A stretch of DNA of 64,000 nucleotides from assembly GCA_036417435.1 (NCBI GenBank), contig CM070899.1, positions 149,372,237 to 149,436,236 on the forward strand. The letters run 5' to 3'. Below are positions 54,471 to 64,000 of the stretch, one piece after another. Made by a program: the position numbers and the translations under genes. Source of the stretch: Inia geoffrensis. Lineage: Eukaryota > Chordata > Mammalia > Artiodactyla > Iniidae. The notes under the pieces were generated by a model, which did no database searches, was not told the origin of the DNA, and was given only the letters and a program-made list of their open reading frames with translations. The first letter of the stretch is position 1; each line of letters begins with the position of its first letter.

Positions 54471-54779
54471 CAAGCAAACAAGCAAACAACAACAAAAAAC
54501 AGATTCTAGGCTAGAGCTCTCAGAACCGCATGTCCCCAAATGCAGCTGGCCCCTCCTGGACCACATACCTCTCTTCTCAACCAGATAGCTACCTTTTTAG
54601 CACAACAGCATTTTATGACAGATTTTTATGACATCATCTCTCTAAGCATCTTTCTCCAAGGAACGCAAAGTTCTCCAATACCACCACACCCTGGCCTTAC
54701 AACAGTCTCCCAGAGTTCAGCAGAATAAAGCAATTTTGGTGTTTATTGGGTTCCTATTTATCCCACCTCCTCTGCAAAA

Positions 54780-54905
54780 TGGATTTGCAGGTAAATATGA
54801 TGACCTCTCCATCATACAGGTGGAAATAACGTGGGGACGTGACTTTCTCAAGGTCACAAGATAGATTTGGGGCAGTGACGTGGATGGGATCGCAGGCACA
54901 TATTA
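54780..54905 (-). mobile_element. Diverged MIR fossil
   Basis: ATCATACAGGTGGAAATAACG and TTTCTCAAGGTCACAAGATAG in reverse MIR order. Confidence 0.5.
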
Positions 54906-55605
54906 TACAGTTTAAAGGAGGTCAGGATTTACCCACCAGCCCTAGCTGAATGACTGTATGGGCTTCTGCACAGAGGCAGCTACCTTCACTAGCCTGAGCT
55001 GTGAGATAGCGAGGCTGAGGCTGGGGCTGGGCAGGGCCTGGGGTTGGTTGGGCAAAGGCTCTGAGTGCCTCCTGCTGAGCTCAGGAACAAAAGCTTCTAA
55101 AAATACCAAGCATGTTTCTTGCAGTGGGGGGGCTGATTCAGCTGACCTTTCCTAAGGATAGCCAAGTTGCTGACTCCATGCTGGGGGCCAGTGAGCAGAA
55201 AGGCCGTCTGTTTTTCTCCAGCTGACTCTTGGGCTGAAGTGGGGCAGGATGGGAATATCGTCTCACTCCCAGGATCCCTCACCTCAGATGGATCCAGTGA
55301 GGATGATAAAGAAGAACACTGGACCATCCCGAGACTTGCCGGAGAGCAACCCGCAGGCCAGGCAAGATCGTGGGAAAGTCAGACTTGGTCTCTGTTCTCA
55401 TGCACCTCAGGGTCTGCCAGCCCAGCCAAGGAGGGCAGCAGATTGTCACCTGTGATGGGAAGCAAACAGCAGGGGGTATGAAGAAGAGGTTAATTCTGGG
55501 TGGGGAGAGCCATCCTTTGCTTTGTTTTTATTTGTTCATTCATCTGTTTGCTGTACACAGTTCTGTGTACTGAGATCCTTTGCAGCTGCTTTGGGAATAA
55601 GATGC
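54906..55605. other. Flanking sequence with no recognised element
   Basis: Unique-looking sequence; nothing supported. Confidence 0.4.
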
Positions 55606-55609
55606 TGGT

Positions 55610-55700
55610 CACCGAGTCTAATACTGCCCACTCTCATTTTCCTTATCTGTAAAATGGGCAGGTTGAAACTGGGGGATTTCACAAGCTCCTCCCAGCTGGG
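55610..55700 (+). mobile_element. MIR SINE fragment
   Basis: CTCATTTTCCTTATCTGTAAAATGGG core only. Confidence 0.7.
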
Positions 55701-56960
55701 ACAGCCAGCCAGCTGGGTCCTGGCTGAAGTTCAGGGCACTCCTGCCAAGTCCTGAAGTTCTGTGTTATCCCTCTTTATCTTCACTGACTCTCTCAGAGCT
55801 GGCCTTGCTTCCGGCCCCCTCCCAGCCCCTAGAAGGAGACACAGCAGGGGCAGCTTCCCTTGTTGGGCTCTCTCTCCCTGAGGCTCCTGGTAGAAGACAC
55901 TCCCTCTTCCATTTCTGGCAGAGAAAGTCCCTGGCAAGCCTAGGGGTCTCATCCCAGCAGCCTGGCATTCTGGGGAGAAGGTTCTAGTCTCCACCTGTGT
56001 GTAGCTCATGGTTTCTGACCCAGGACTGATGTGGCCCAGATGGGTGGGCCCAACAGGAGGACACACGTGGGAGTCACGGCACATGCTGGCTCATCCTCAC
56101 GCAGCTCTGTGGACCCCCTGGGGTCTGGCTCTGGCCTGAACTGACTCCCGCAGCCCTGGCCTGTGGTCCTCCCTGGCTGGTCCTCCGCAGACAGGCCTGG
56201 AGCCTAGCTAAGAGAGGATGCTGTCCACCCCAGGATGGAAATGAACACTGACAGCTTCTGATTTATGGCCTTGTTATCCTGTAAGAGAGACAGGGAGGCA
56301 ACTGAAAAGGCCAGCAGCATCCCAGGAAGCCCAGTAAGGAGTCCCACACCACCTGGAGCTGCCCGCTGCTCCCTGGCCAGAGAGACCTGCCCCCTGAAGG
56401 GCCAAGAGTGTGCCTGAACAGGGAGAGAAGGCGGGGGGTGGGGGGTGGAGGGCAGGTGACCAATGCCCACAGCGCAGGCGGCAGGGGAGTTCCAGCCACA
56501 CAGGGAGCTAGGTCTCCTGATCCGACCTCCACAGGTGAAGAACCGCTTGCAGAGGTTGAGACTGAAGTCGTGCTGTGAGGACAGGCACGAGCTTGAGTTG
56601 GTCTGACCTCAAGGCCCTGCCTCCTACGTGGCTAGGGACAGTGGGACCTAGTGGACAGAGGGATGGGAGCAGGGAAGAGGGTCCCTGCTGTCAGGACAAG
56701 GGGAAGGATGGTAAGGCCGAGGATTTAGAAGAGGGAAGGGATGCAGGTGGGGTGAAGCTGGAGGAAGAAAGCAGGAGCAGAGGCAGTGAGGGAGGGTGGT
56801 GAGGGCTCAGGAGCCCTGCCCACTCCAGGTCGAATTTCTGCTCCGTGGCTCTCTAGGCATGGATTCCGTCTGGGTCAGAGGCAAGGAGAGAACAGGCAGC
56901 TCCAGCCCCAGAGCCCTCGTCATGCTCCCGGCCTGGGAGTAGAGCAGAGCCCATGGCCAG
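55701..56960. other. Flanking sequence with no recognised element
   Basis: GC-rich unique sequence with no supported feature. Confidence 0.4.
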
Positions 56961-56965
56961 ACCCC

Positions 56966-57025
56966 CCCTGGGGTGGGGGGTGGGCCGGGGGGTGGTGGGG
57001 GGGTTGGGGTGGGGGGTGGGGGCAA
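56966..57025 (+). repeat. G-rich tract with strong quadruplex potential
   Basis: About 60 bases of G-runs (GGGGTGGGGGGTGGG, then GGGGGGTGGTGGGGGGG, TTGGGGTGGGGGGTGGGGG) on the plus strand, far above the four G-runs needed for a quadruplex. Confidence 0.85.
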
Positions 57026-57064
57026 GGCTGGTCCAGCTCCTCATTAAAGAATAAAAAGGCAATG

Positions 57065-57078
57065 CCAGCAGGGGGTGG
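57065..57078 (+). promoter_or_regulatory. CTCF-like motif
   Basis: CCAGCAGGGGGTGG fits the CTCF core (CCASYAGRKGGCRS) except at one position. Plus-strand orientation. Confidence 0.35.
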
Positions 57079-57119
57079 AAGTGGCAGGGCAGCTGACCTT
57101 TTGTTGAGAGATGGCTGGA

Positions 57120-57610
57120 TCTCCAGCTCCCTCCTGCTTTAAAACCTTTTGTGGATCCCCACCTCCTGCAGGACTCCAGGCTCCATCGCCCAGCACCCAG
57201 CGCTTTCCCGGATCTGGCCCTCCTCTCTTCTCTGCCTTCGGGTCCCCAGACCGCCTGGTCCCCATGCCCAGCTCCCACACACTTCCTGCCTCACCTTCCC
57301 CACTTGCATTCACCTCTGCCCTTTTGCTCCTGGGGCCCGGCGGCCTCGGCCTGTCAAAATCCTGCCTCGATTTCAAAGCCTTGGACATCCTTAACAAACC
57401 TCCCCAAGTTCTCCTACTAACCTCTCTGCCCCCCATATGTTCAGAGTGCTGGCTCAGCATCTGTTACAGCATCGATCAGAGCCTTCCCTGCTCTGAGGCA
57501 GCCGTGCGTGTTTCTGCCTCCCTCCTGGAACTATAGGTGCCTTGAAACCAGGCCTATTGCATTTGCACAGAGCCTGTGTCCATCTAATATGCATTGAACT
57601 AAACTAGAAA
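57120..57610 (+). mobile_element. L2 LINE fossil
   Basis: TTTAAAACCTTTTGTGGATCC, C-rich L2-like middle (CCTTCCCCACTTGCATTC) and the 3' end ACTATAGGTGCCTTGAAACC, with TAATATGCATTGAACT. Too decayed to code. Confidence 0.5.
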
Positions 57611-58595
57611 ATTAAACCAGGAAAGAATGTGTCCTATTCTTTCCCTTCTCCCATCTTCTACCTCAGCAGAATCTTTCTTGGGGTCCCAGGGACAAAACTT
57701 GCATGCGGGGCAGTGTGGTCTTTTGACAGAGTTTTAAGTTGAAGGCAGGCGGGGCTGAGTGCCCTTCCCAACTCCGTGTGAGGTTAGAGACTGTGCTTCT
57801 ACAGATGGGGCCTCAGAGATGTGGGTCTCTTGTGCATTGGGAGACTGGCCTCACGTTCCTACAGGACCTCAGGTCAACCTGAAAGTAAGTCAGCATATCT
57901 GAGAGCAGAGCCAGCAACCACAATGATTTCCTGGCTCCAAGGAAATTCAGGTACTGAGTCCAATGTCAACTCTGCCCATCCCGGAAGAAGGGGTGTTTGC
58001 CAGAAGCAGAGCCCAGCACCTAGAGGCCACAGGGCCACCAGTGTTTACAGGGCTACAGAAAGCGGAGGCTGCTGTCCCCCTGCAAGGTCGGCCTGAGAGT
58101 GTAACTCCCCCCGCCCCTCCCCCATCCCCAGCACTGGACACCCCAAGGCACTGTTTACCAGTATGGGGTGACCAGAGGGGGAAAAGCAGGTTCATTTCCA
58201 GATGCATTAGACATTCCAGGGGAAAATGAAGGGCTGGCAAATGAGAAAGGGAGGGCAAACCCATAGCACGAGAGGTGCTGCCCTCGGTCCCTGAGCTGTG
58301 GGGGGATTTCAGGCAGCGCTGAGTGCAGAGACAGAGCACCAGTACTCAACGTCGGCCCCAAGCTGTCTTTCAGAGAACCCCTGGCTCCAGCTAAGTGAAC
58401 CAACTGGTCCTGCTCTGCCCAGGACTTCCCAGGTCTTCGCAATGAAAGTCCTGCATCCCAGGAGCCCTCCTTCCAGGGCAAACCAGGCAGGTTGGTCACC
58501 CTGACTCTAGGCAAGCAGATATTATTGGGCCAGGACACAACAGACTCTGGGTAGGGGCCTCATACTACAGTTTGGGAGGTAGAGAGGGTGGCTCC
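57611..58595. other. Flanking sequence with no recognised element
   Basis: Unique-looking sequence; nothing supported. Confidence 0.4.
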
Positions 58596-58599
58596 TAAG

Positions 58600-58730
58600 G
58601 CTCCTAAGGATGGCCAATGTAGAGGGTACCTGCCACCACCCAGCCAGTGCCCATGCTGAGGTTCAAAAAGGTCACTTTGACCCAGATCACTGAGCTAGAA
58701 TTTGAACCCCAGCTCCTTGCTGGGAAGGGG
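58600..58730 (-). mobile_element. Diverged MIR fossil
   Basis: ATGCTGAGGTTCAAAAAGGTC, ACCCAGATCACTGAGC, TAGAATTTGAACCCCAGC in reverse order. Confidence 0.5.
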
Positions 58731-59325
58731 GCAAGAGGGGAGCGGCATAAACCTTCATATCTGAGCTGTCCCGCCTCTGGGACCTAGGAGCACATAAGCT
58801 CTGTTGATGGCCCGTGTCCTCATCCTGAGACCCAAGGGAATTCATCACAATTAGCAATCCCAGCCTCAACAAAGAGCTGGGTGCAGCCACAGGACCGGTG
58901 GGAGAGACAGAGCTGTGAGGCCACTGACCTTTACAGCTGCTTCAGGTTGTGGCTAAGTGGCCCCAAGGCAGCCCCGGGTGCAGAGGGATGGAGAGAGACT
59001 TGTTTAGTCTCTGTGGCCCAGAGGGAAATTCAGGGGCTTCAAACTCAACCCCATCCTGGGCTGGCAAACCTCCAGGGAACTCAACCCCTCCTGTTGTCAC
59101 ATCTGCTCCGCAGTCATCACAAGCCAAAGAGACTGGCTCATTCACGGCTTCGTGCCCGCCCCCCCCGCCCCCCCCCCCACACAGCCAGGCCTGGTTCTCC
59201 CCACGATGAAGAGCTCGGGTTCCTTCACTGCTTTCTCGAGTTTTGAGTCTCTTTGTCCTGCCTGTTCCCCTCGGTGTCTGTTTCAGTGCATCATGTCTTT
59301 TAAAAGACAGCTCTGGCTCTTCTTC
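58731..59325. other. Flanking sequence with a poly-C run
   Basis: C-run at 59158-59178. Otherwise unique-looking. Confidence 0.4.
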
Positions 59326-59329
59326 ATTG

Positions 59330-59430
59330 GGTCATAGCAATGAAGATTGGAAAGTGACCAAGGGAGAAGGAACACAGGTGAGGGTTTCAACGTGAGCTGG
59401 TATGAAATGGATCACATAGAATGTTCCCTA
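59330..59430 (+). repeat. Unnamed interspersed repeat, copy A
   Basis: Aligns without gaps to 61835-61904: over 70 bases (59360-59429) I count 55 identities. Shared words include AAGGGAGAAGGA, GGTTTCAAC, ATCACATA and GTTCCCT. Family unknown. Confidence 0.65.
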
Positions 59431-60370
59431 GAACTGAACAGAACAACCAAGAGTGCTTGACCAGAGCAGACCAGAGCTCAGAACTTCACTCTGAACCTTC
59501 TCCCAGCACGAATTCATTTCTGCTGCATTCCCATCCCACGGCTGACTCGGATCAATTAGAAGCACCGAAGCCTTCTTGCGAGCAACCCTGAAGCCTCGCT
59601 TCTCGCATCCAGTTGGTGTTTAGGGAAGAACTTGACTTTTATCTTTGTTATTTCACACCTCATTGATTCATCCTTCTGTTCTTGTCCGTCCAGATCTTTG
59701 CAGATCCAGAAAATCACCTACCCCTTTCCCACTTCAGGTCAGTTACAAGTCTGTTTGGCTTACTTTATCCAAGTCTTCAATCAAATTGCACATTCTGCCG
59801 ACTTGGAGTCTCAGCCAGAGAAAAAGAACTTTGTCTGAGGAGCCAGTGCCCACCCGGATCACTTCAATCCTTGTTCATGTCCCTGCTTAAACGGTATCCC
59901 CCTCCCTCTGGGTGCTGATGTGCACACGCACCCACCAGCCCAGTTCCTGTCCAGCAGAGCTCCCAAGGATGGCCTCTCTTTCCATTTTCTGATTGCCCAG
60001 CCCCCAAAGTTCAGCATTTCTCCAAGGTCTGTGCACCTGGGGAGCTAAGACCAAAGTCCCAGAGCCCCAGTGCCCAGGTTACCTGTCATTCCTCTTCTTG
60101 AGGATGTGGGGAGGTTTCTTTGTAGATACGAGGAGGCTGCTTTGCTTGGAGAGATGTCCATCAGATGAAGGGAAATAAAGCATATTCAACAGATGTGTGA
60201 AGTCTGGAGCTAGGCGTTGGCTTCCAATGGCCTTCAAGGCCATCAGAGCATCCTTCCCACTGTTTCTCCATTGGGCTGTCATTGCTAAAACCCCGAGGCA
60301 GAGGAACTACCATGTTCTAAAGACCTCCAAGGGGGAGGGGCAGTATAGCCTCCATGCTGCCACTGACTCA
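59431..60370. other. Flanking sequence with no recognised element
   Basis: Unique-looking sequence; nothing supported. Confidence 0.4.
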
Positions 60371-60374
60371 CTCC

Positions 60375-60530
60375 CTCAGTCACGCACCACATTCTGAGCA
60401 CGTGCTGTGCGCCAGGCCCTGGATAGGTGCTGCAGATAGAGGGGTGGTTAGAAATGGCTTCCAGGAGCTGACAGTCTCCCGGAGAAGGGAGGCGTGGAAA
60501 CAACTCAGTTTTGCCATGTGTGAAGTGCCC
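60375..60530 (+). mobile_element. L2 LINE 3' end fossil
   Basis: TGAGCACGTGCTGTGCGCC, AGGCCCTGGATAGGTGCTG, TTCCAGGAGCTGACAGTCTC match the L2 3' UTR motif order. Confidence 0.75.
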
Positions 60531-61470
60531 CAGTAGGGTGAAGTAAAGCTTGCTCTGAGCTCCTGGAGGAAAGAGAGCCTACCCGCACTTAGAGGGGGTG
60601 ATATTTGAGCAAGTGTGGAGGCAAGTTCCTGTATCCCAGTTGTTCTAACCTCTCTGGGGAGGAAAAGGTGAGGCAGGTTCTTTTCAACTCATTTCTGATT
60701 CCTAGAGGGGTGACCAGCCTATAAGGGGCACAATTACATTCTCCTAGCCCCTCCGGTGTCCCGAATCAGACCTGCAGCCCGCGGTGCCTGGCACCGCATC
60801 CAGAAGGGCTGCTGGGCAGGCAGGGCCCCTTTCTGTAAGCCAGGGCTGCGGTTGGCTCCAGCGCTCCAGCAGGGCCTCGGCTGGCATCTAGCACCACCTA
60901 CTGGCCACACAGGAAAAAGCTCCTTGAAGTCGCTCCTGGCCTGGCTGTCACACCCCTTCTCACCCCGATCACTTCCCGACCCCTACCCTCCATCCCAAAG
61001 GCAGAAGGCAACCTTGAAAGGTGACATGGACACTTTGAAGGAAACAGGAGGTCACGGGGACAGCTTGAGCTGTCAATCCCCGGGACAGTCTGTGTCCAGA
61101 AACGTGAGGAAAATGAGACAAAGAGGGCAGAGCAGGATAGGAGCTGGGAAAGGGGACAAAAGGGAGAGCAGGAAAGGGAACAAGGGTTACAACCAGACAG
61201 GGGAGGTGCTGGAAGGTTACATGGAGTCTTCCTGGGGAAGGAAGGACTAAGTTCTCATGGGCATTCTGATGTCCCGGGAAGGGGTCACATTCCAGCCACT
61301 GCAGGCCAGGTGCCAAAAGGCGCCCTCATGCCAGACAATGTCACTCTTCTTGCTCCAGGTGTTCTGGGCAACTCCTCCCAGCCTTTAACTTCAAGCAGGC
61401 CTGCACTAGCCCCCGCTGCTCCTGGGACCACCTCTGGCGTCAGGAAGCACCCTTCTTGATGCCCAGCTCC
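60531..61470. other. Flanking sequence, CTCF-like motif only
   Basis: Unique-looking sequence, with a CTCF-like motif at 60891-60905. Confidence 0.4.
60891..60905 (-). promoter_or_regulatory. CTCF-like motif
   Basis: GCACCACCTACTGGC, read on the minus strand as GCCAGTAGGTGGTGC, fits the CTCF core well. It faces the plus-oriented motif at 57065. Confidence 0.4.
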
Positions 61471-61930
61471 CACTCTTATGAGTTGGAAGAAAGCAACAAA
61501 GATTGGGAAGAGGGACTTCCCTGGTGGCACAGTGGTTGAGAATCCACTTGCCAGTGCAGGGGACACGGGTTCGAGACCTGGTTGGGGAAGATCTCACATG
61601 CCGTGGAGCAACTAAGCCCGCGAGCCACAACTACTGAGCCCGCGTGCCACAACTACTGAAGCCTGTGAGCCTAGAACCCGTGCTCCGCAGCAAGAGAAGC
61701 CACTGCAATGAGAAGCCCGCGCACCATGATGAAGAGTAGCCCACGCTCGCCGCAACTAGAGAAAGCCCGTGCGCAGTGACAAAGACCCAATGCCGCCATA
61801 AATAAATAAATTTTAAAAGATTGGGGAGACAAGAAAGGGAGAAGGAATAGGGGTGGAGGTTTCAACACAATCTGATATTAAGTGAATCACATATAAAGTT
61901 CCCTATGGAAGAGGAAATTGCAAGTAAGCA
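61470..61930 (+). repeat. Unnamed interspersed repeat, copy B, split by a SINE
   Basis: AAGAAAGCAACAAAGATTGGG left of the SINE and AAGGGAGAAGGAATAGGGG right of it align with copy A (59330-59430) in the same order, so the SINE landed inside this copy. Confidence 0.55.
61511..61815 (+). mobile_element. CHR-type SINE, long form, copy 6
   Basis: GGGACTTCCCTGGTGGCAC head, GGGTTCGAGACCTGG B box, a body with near-repeated CACAACTACTGAGCC units and a tail AATAAATAAATTTT. The duplication AAAGATTGGGAAG (61498-61510) is matched 12/13 at 61816-61828. Similar in structure to copy 5. Confidence 0.95.
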
Positions 61931-62059
61931 TCCTTCAGGTATGAATCACTGGCTCAGGAGTTTCTGCTGAGAAGAGAGCTTCCTGGGCACTAACAGAAGC
62001 TGCACCCTCCTATTCCTGGGGCTCCAAATAGGGGCCCACACCTGACCTGCTTCCTGTGG

Positions 62060-62400
62060 AGGAGCATATGGGGCTGTAGGCAAAAGCTCAGGCTTGGGAA
62101 TCAGACAGAGCAGCTGTTGACCTTGGGCAAATCACTTCACCTCTCTGAGCCTTGGGCTTCTCCTCTAAGAAATAGGGACATTGGGACTTCCCTGGCGGTC
62201 CAGTGGTTAAGACTCTGCATTCCCAATGCAAGGGGCACAGGTTCTATCCTTGGTCGGGGAACTAAGATCCCACAGGCCACAAAGCATGGTCAAAAAATAA
62301 AGAAATAGGAACAATAATGCCAATTCATAGGACTGATGTAAAGGGTAAACACTACAAACCACTTAGCACAGGACCTAGATGATGAGCTCAATAAATACTG
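62060..62400 (+). mobile_element. MIR SINE fossil split by a CHR SINE
   Basis: GCTCAGGCTTGGGAATCAG, TTGACCTTGGGCAAATCAC, CTCTCTGAGCCTTGGGC on the left and TTAGCACAGGACCTAGATG, GAGCTCAATAAATACTGG on the right join into one sense MIR once the SINE is removed. Confidence 0.85.
62181..62299 (+). mobile_element. CHR-1-like SINE, copy 7
   Basis: GGGACTTCCCTGGCGGTCC head, AGTGGTTAAGACTCTGC, GGTTCTATCCTTGGTCGGG, AACTAAGATCCCACAGGCC and a short A tail. The duplication AAGAAATAGGGACA (62167-62180) is matched 13/14 at 62300-62313. Resembles copy 4 in body. Confidence 0.92.
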
Positions 62401-62850
62401 GCTAGATAAAAAGGAAAGAGAGGACCCAGGCCACTTTGTCTCCGAGTACCCTGGGGCCCCTTGTTGGGCGTTCCCAGGCAGGGCTTGAAGCCTCCTCCAG
62501 ACAGCTCCCAGCCTCCTGTGGGCGAGGAGGGAAAGGCGGGGGCCAGGCCTGTTCTCATGGGGAAGGTTGCTCCTGGGTGGGTGCTGACTGCACACCTCAC
62601 CCACGGGGAAAGGAGCGCAGCAAGCGAACGGAAAAAGCCAGGCCCCTCTCTGTTGCATTCATTCTTCAGACCTTCCCACAGCCCGGTGCCTGCTATGGGG
62701 GCGGGTAGGAAGCACCAGCCGAGGCCAGTTTTGCCTGCTCTGCCTGAGGTGTGGACAGCAAAGCCAGTGCATAGGCCCCAAGTTGGGTCGGAGCCAACTT
62801 CCGGACCCCTGGCTTTCCCGAGGCCCAGGGGTCGTGGGTGACTTGGTTCT
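62401..62850. other. Flanking sequence with no recognised element
   Basis: GC-rich unique-looking sequence with overlapping compositional frames. Confidence 0.4.
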
Positions 62851-62854
62851 GGAT

Positions 62855-63030
62855 TAGTGGTTTTCAAACTTCTGTGCATAAATGCCACCTGGAGGACAGG
62901 TTAAAATTGGCCCCAGGGTGCTGGGCCCCAGCCCCAGAGATTCTGATCCAGGAGGTCTGGGATGAGGCCCGAGATTCTGCATTTCTAGCAAGTTTCTAGG
63001 TTTGCAGCTGTGGCAACTGCTCTGGGACTA
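62855..63030 (+). mobile_element. MER5-like hAT DNA-transposon fossil
   Basis: TTAGTGGTTTTCAAACTTCTG, CACCTGGAGGACAGGTTAAA, CCCCAGAGATTCTGATCC and GAGATTCTGCATTTCTAGC follow the MER5A order. Confidence 0.82.
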
Positions 63031-63039
63031 TGTCAGTTG

Positions 63040-63225
63040 AAATTTCAGTCAATTAAAATTTAACTTAATACAACTTAAAAATACAGTTGCTCAGTCCCAC
63101 TGGCCACATTTCAGGGTTCCATTGCCACCTGCGGCCAGTGGCTACCATATTGGACCGGGCCAATAAAGAACATTCCCATCACAGGAGAAAGTTCTGTTGG
63201 ACAACACTGTTCTAGGAAGCCTGTC
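63040..63225. mobile_element. DNA-transposon fossil, family not named
   Basis: CAGTTGCTCAGTCCCACTGG, CCACATTTCAGG, CCAGTGGCTACCATATTGGACC and AGTTCTGTTGGACAACACTG are hallmarks of a common mammalian DNA-transposon fossil that I recognise but cannot name with certainty. Confidence 0.6.
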
Positions 63226-64000
63226 CTGATGATGGGATTACCAAGAGAGACAAAGGTTAGGAGAAAAAAGAGTGTGTCTAAAGACCCAGGAGACAGACTT
63301 TATGGAAGCTTGAAGAACCCATGGGGGAAGGCAGGTCCCTCAAAGGCTCTTCAGCTGGATCAGGGTGTGATGTGAAATGGCCCAGCTCCCCGCTGACCAT
63401 GATGGAGGAACACAAGCCTCCACGGCAACGCAGAGGATGGACATTTCTTAAAGCCAGCTTGGGGAGTGGTTGGAGGTGAGGCACAAGCTAATATCTGAAA
63501 GAAGGCTGAGCAGGGAACAGGCCTCCGGGATTTCTGCTCAACTGTGATCTGCTCGCCCAGGGACCCGTGAGCAACCCTGTCACTCGGGACGTGAGCAAGT
63601 GGCTGGGTTTTATTGTGAGGGGCAGGGGCAGCTGTGAAGGACAGAGTCTGTGCCAGGCAAGGAGCCTGAATAATGGGATGCCGGCTCCGAGGAGAGACAC
63701 ACATCAGTGTTCTGAACAGGTGGCCCAGCAAAAGGGGTTAAGGAAAGAGATGGCTGGGAGGAGCCTTGTCACTTGCGTTTGAGCAGAGACCCAGGAGGAA
63801 CTGATTTTTGGTGGGTCCGAAACAGCAAACACTGGGGAGGGGTGCCGCCTTTCCCCGCCCCCAGCCCTCCTCCCTCTGCACAGGCACCTCCCTCCTCCTC
63901 CTCCCAGGGAGGGACAGGCTCTGACAACCGATCCCCTGGGGAATGGAGGGCACTCTGGTGGGTTCTGCATGTCTCTGTGTGTCTCCTAGAAAAACGGCTC
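63226..64000. other. Flanking sequence with no recognised element
   Basis: Unique-looking sequence to the window end; nothing supported. Confidence 0.4.

Larger units (their letters stand above)
45061..64000. other. 5' flanking DNA of NTRK3 (no gene identified)
   Basis: Upstream of NTRK3 in its own orientation. No coding exon, tRNA, rRNA or known small RNA gene was recognised. In human an antisense lncRNA and a long gene-poor stretch lie upstream of NTRK3, from memory, so emptiness is expected. Repeats and motifs are listed separately. Confidence 0.6.

Overview
This is mammalian nuclear DNA, almost certainly from a cetacean and probably a toothed whale. The evidence is seven tRNA-derived SINEs of the CHR type (conserved GGCTTCCCTGGTGG head, A- and B-box body, A-rich tail, mostly with intact target-site duplications), together with a whale/ruminant-type L1. 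I saw no Bov-B or Bov-tA (ruminant) and no PRE-1 (pig) elements. The species is inferred from repeats alone.

The only protein-coding sequence I can support is one exon: the first coding exon of NTRK3 (TrkC, the neurotrophin-3 receptor tyrosine kinase), on the minus strand at 43151-43398. It holds the start codon, the signal peptide, and the cysteine-rich cap of the leucine-rich-repeat domain. It ends at a textbook splice donor. Just upstream of the ATG is a strong splice acceptor (43414/43415), so the rest of the 5' leader lies in a separate exon inside a CpG-rich promoter region (about 42.66-45.06 kb). That leader region carries two short upstream ORFs in good initiation context and a (GGC)8 repeat.

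Layout: 1-43150 is the large intron downstream of that exon, read on the minus strand. It contains an almost complete but dead L1 (8.69-14.10 kb, plus strand), five CHR SINEs, a solo ERV1-like LTR, an MLT1-like LTR, four older L1 fragments, MER5-type DNA-transposon fossils and many MIR/L2 fossils. Two AC microsatellites lie among them. From 42.66 to 45.06 kb is the CpG island with exon, leader and presumed promoter. From 45.1 to 64 kb is 5' flanking sequence with no gene I can identify. It has a (GGAA)13 microsatellite, G-rich tracts, MIR/L2/MER5 fossils and two CHR SINEs.

The long open frames elsewhere (up to about 400 residues) are compositional artefacts of GC-rich DNA or run through repeats. 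The most interesting signals concern regulation of NTRK3: tandem uORFs next to a GGC repeat, a possible 114-nt GC-AG mini-intron ending in a NAGNAG acceptor, candidate CTCF and REST sites, and several AT-rich repeat-free blocks that look like candidate enhancers. I found no sign of a novel gene system.
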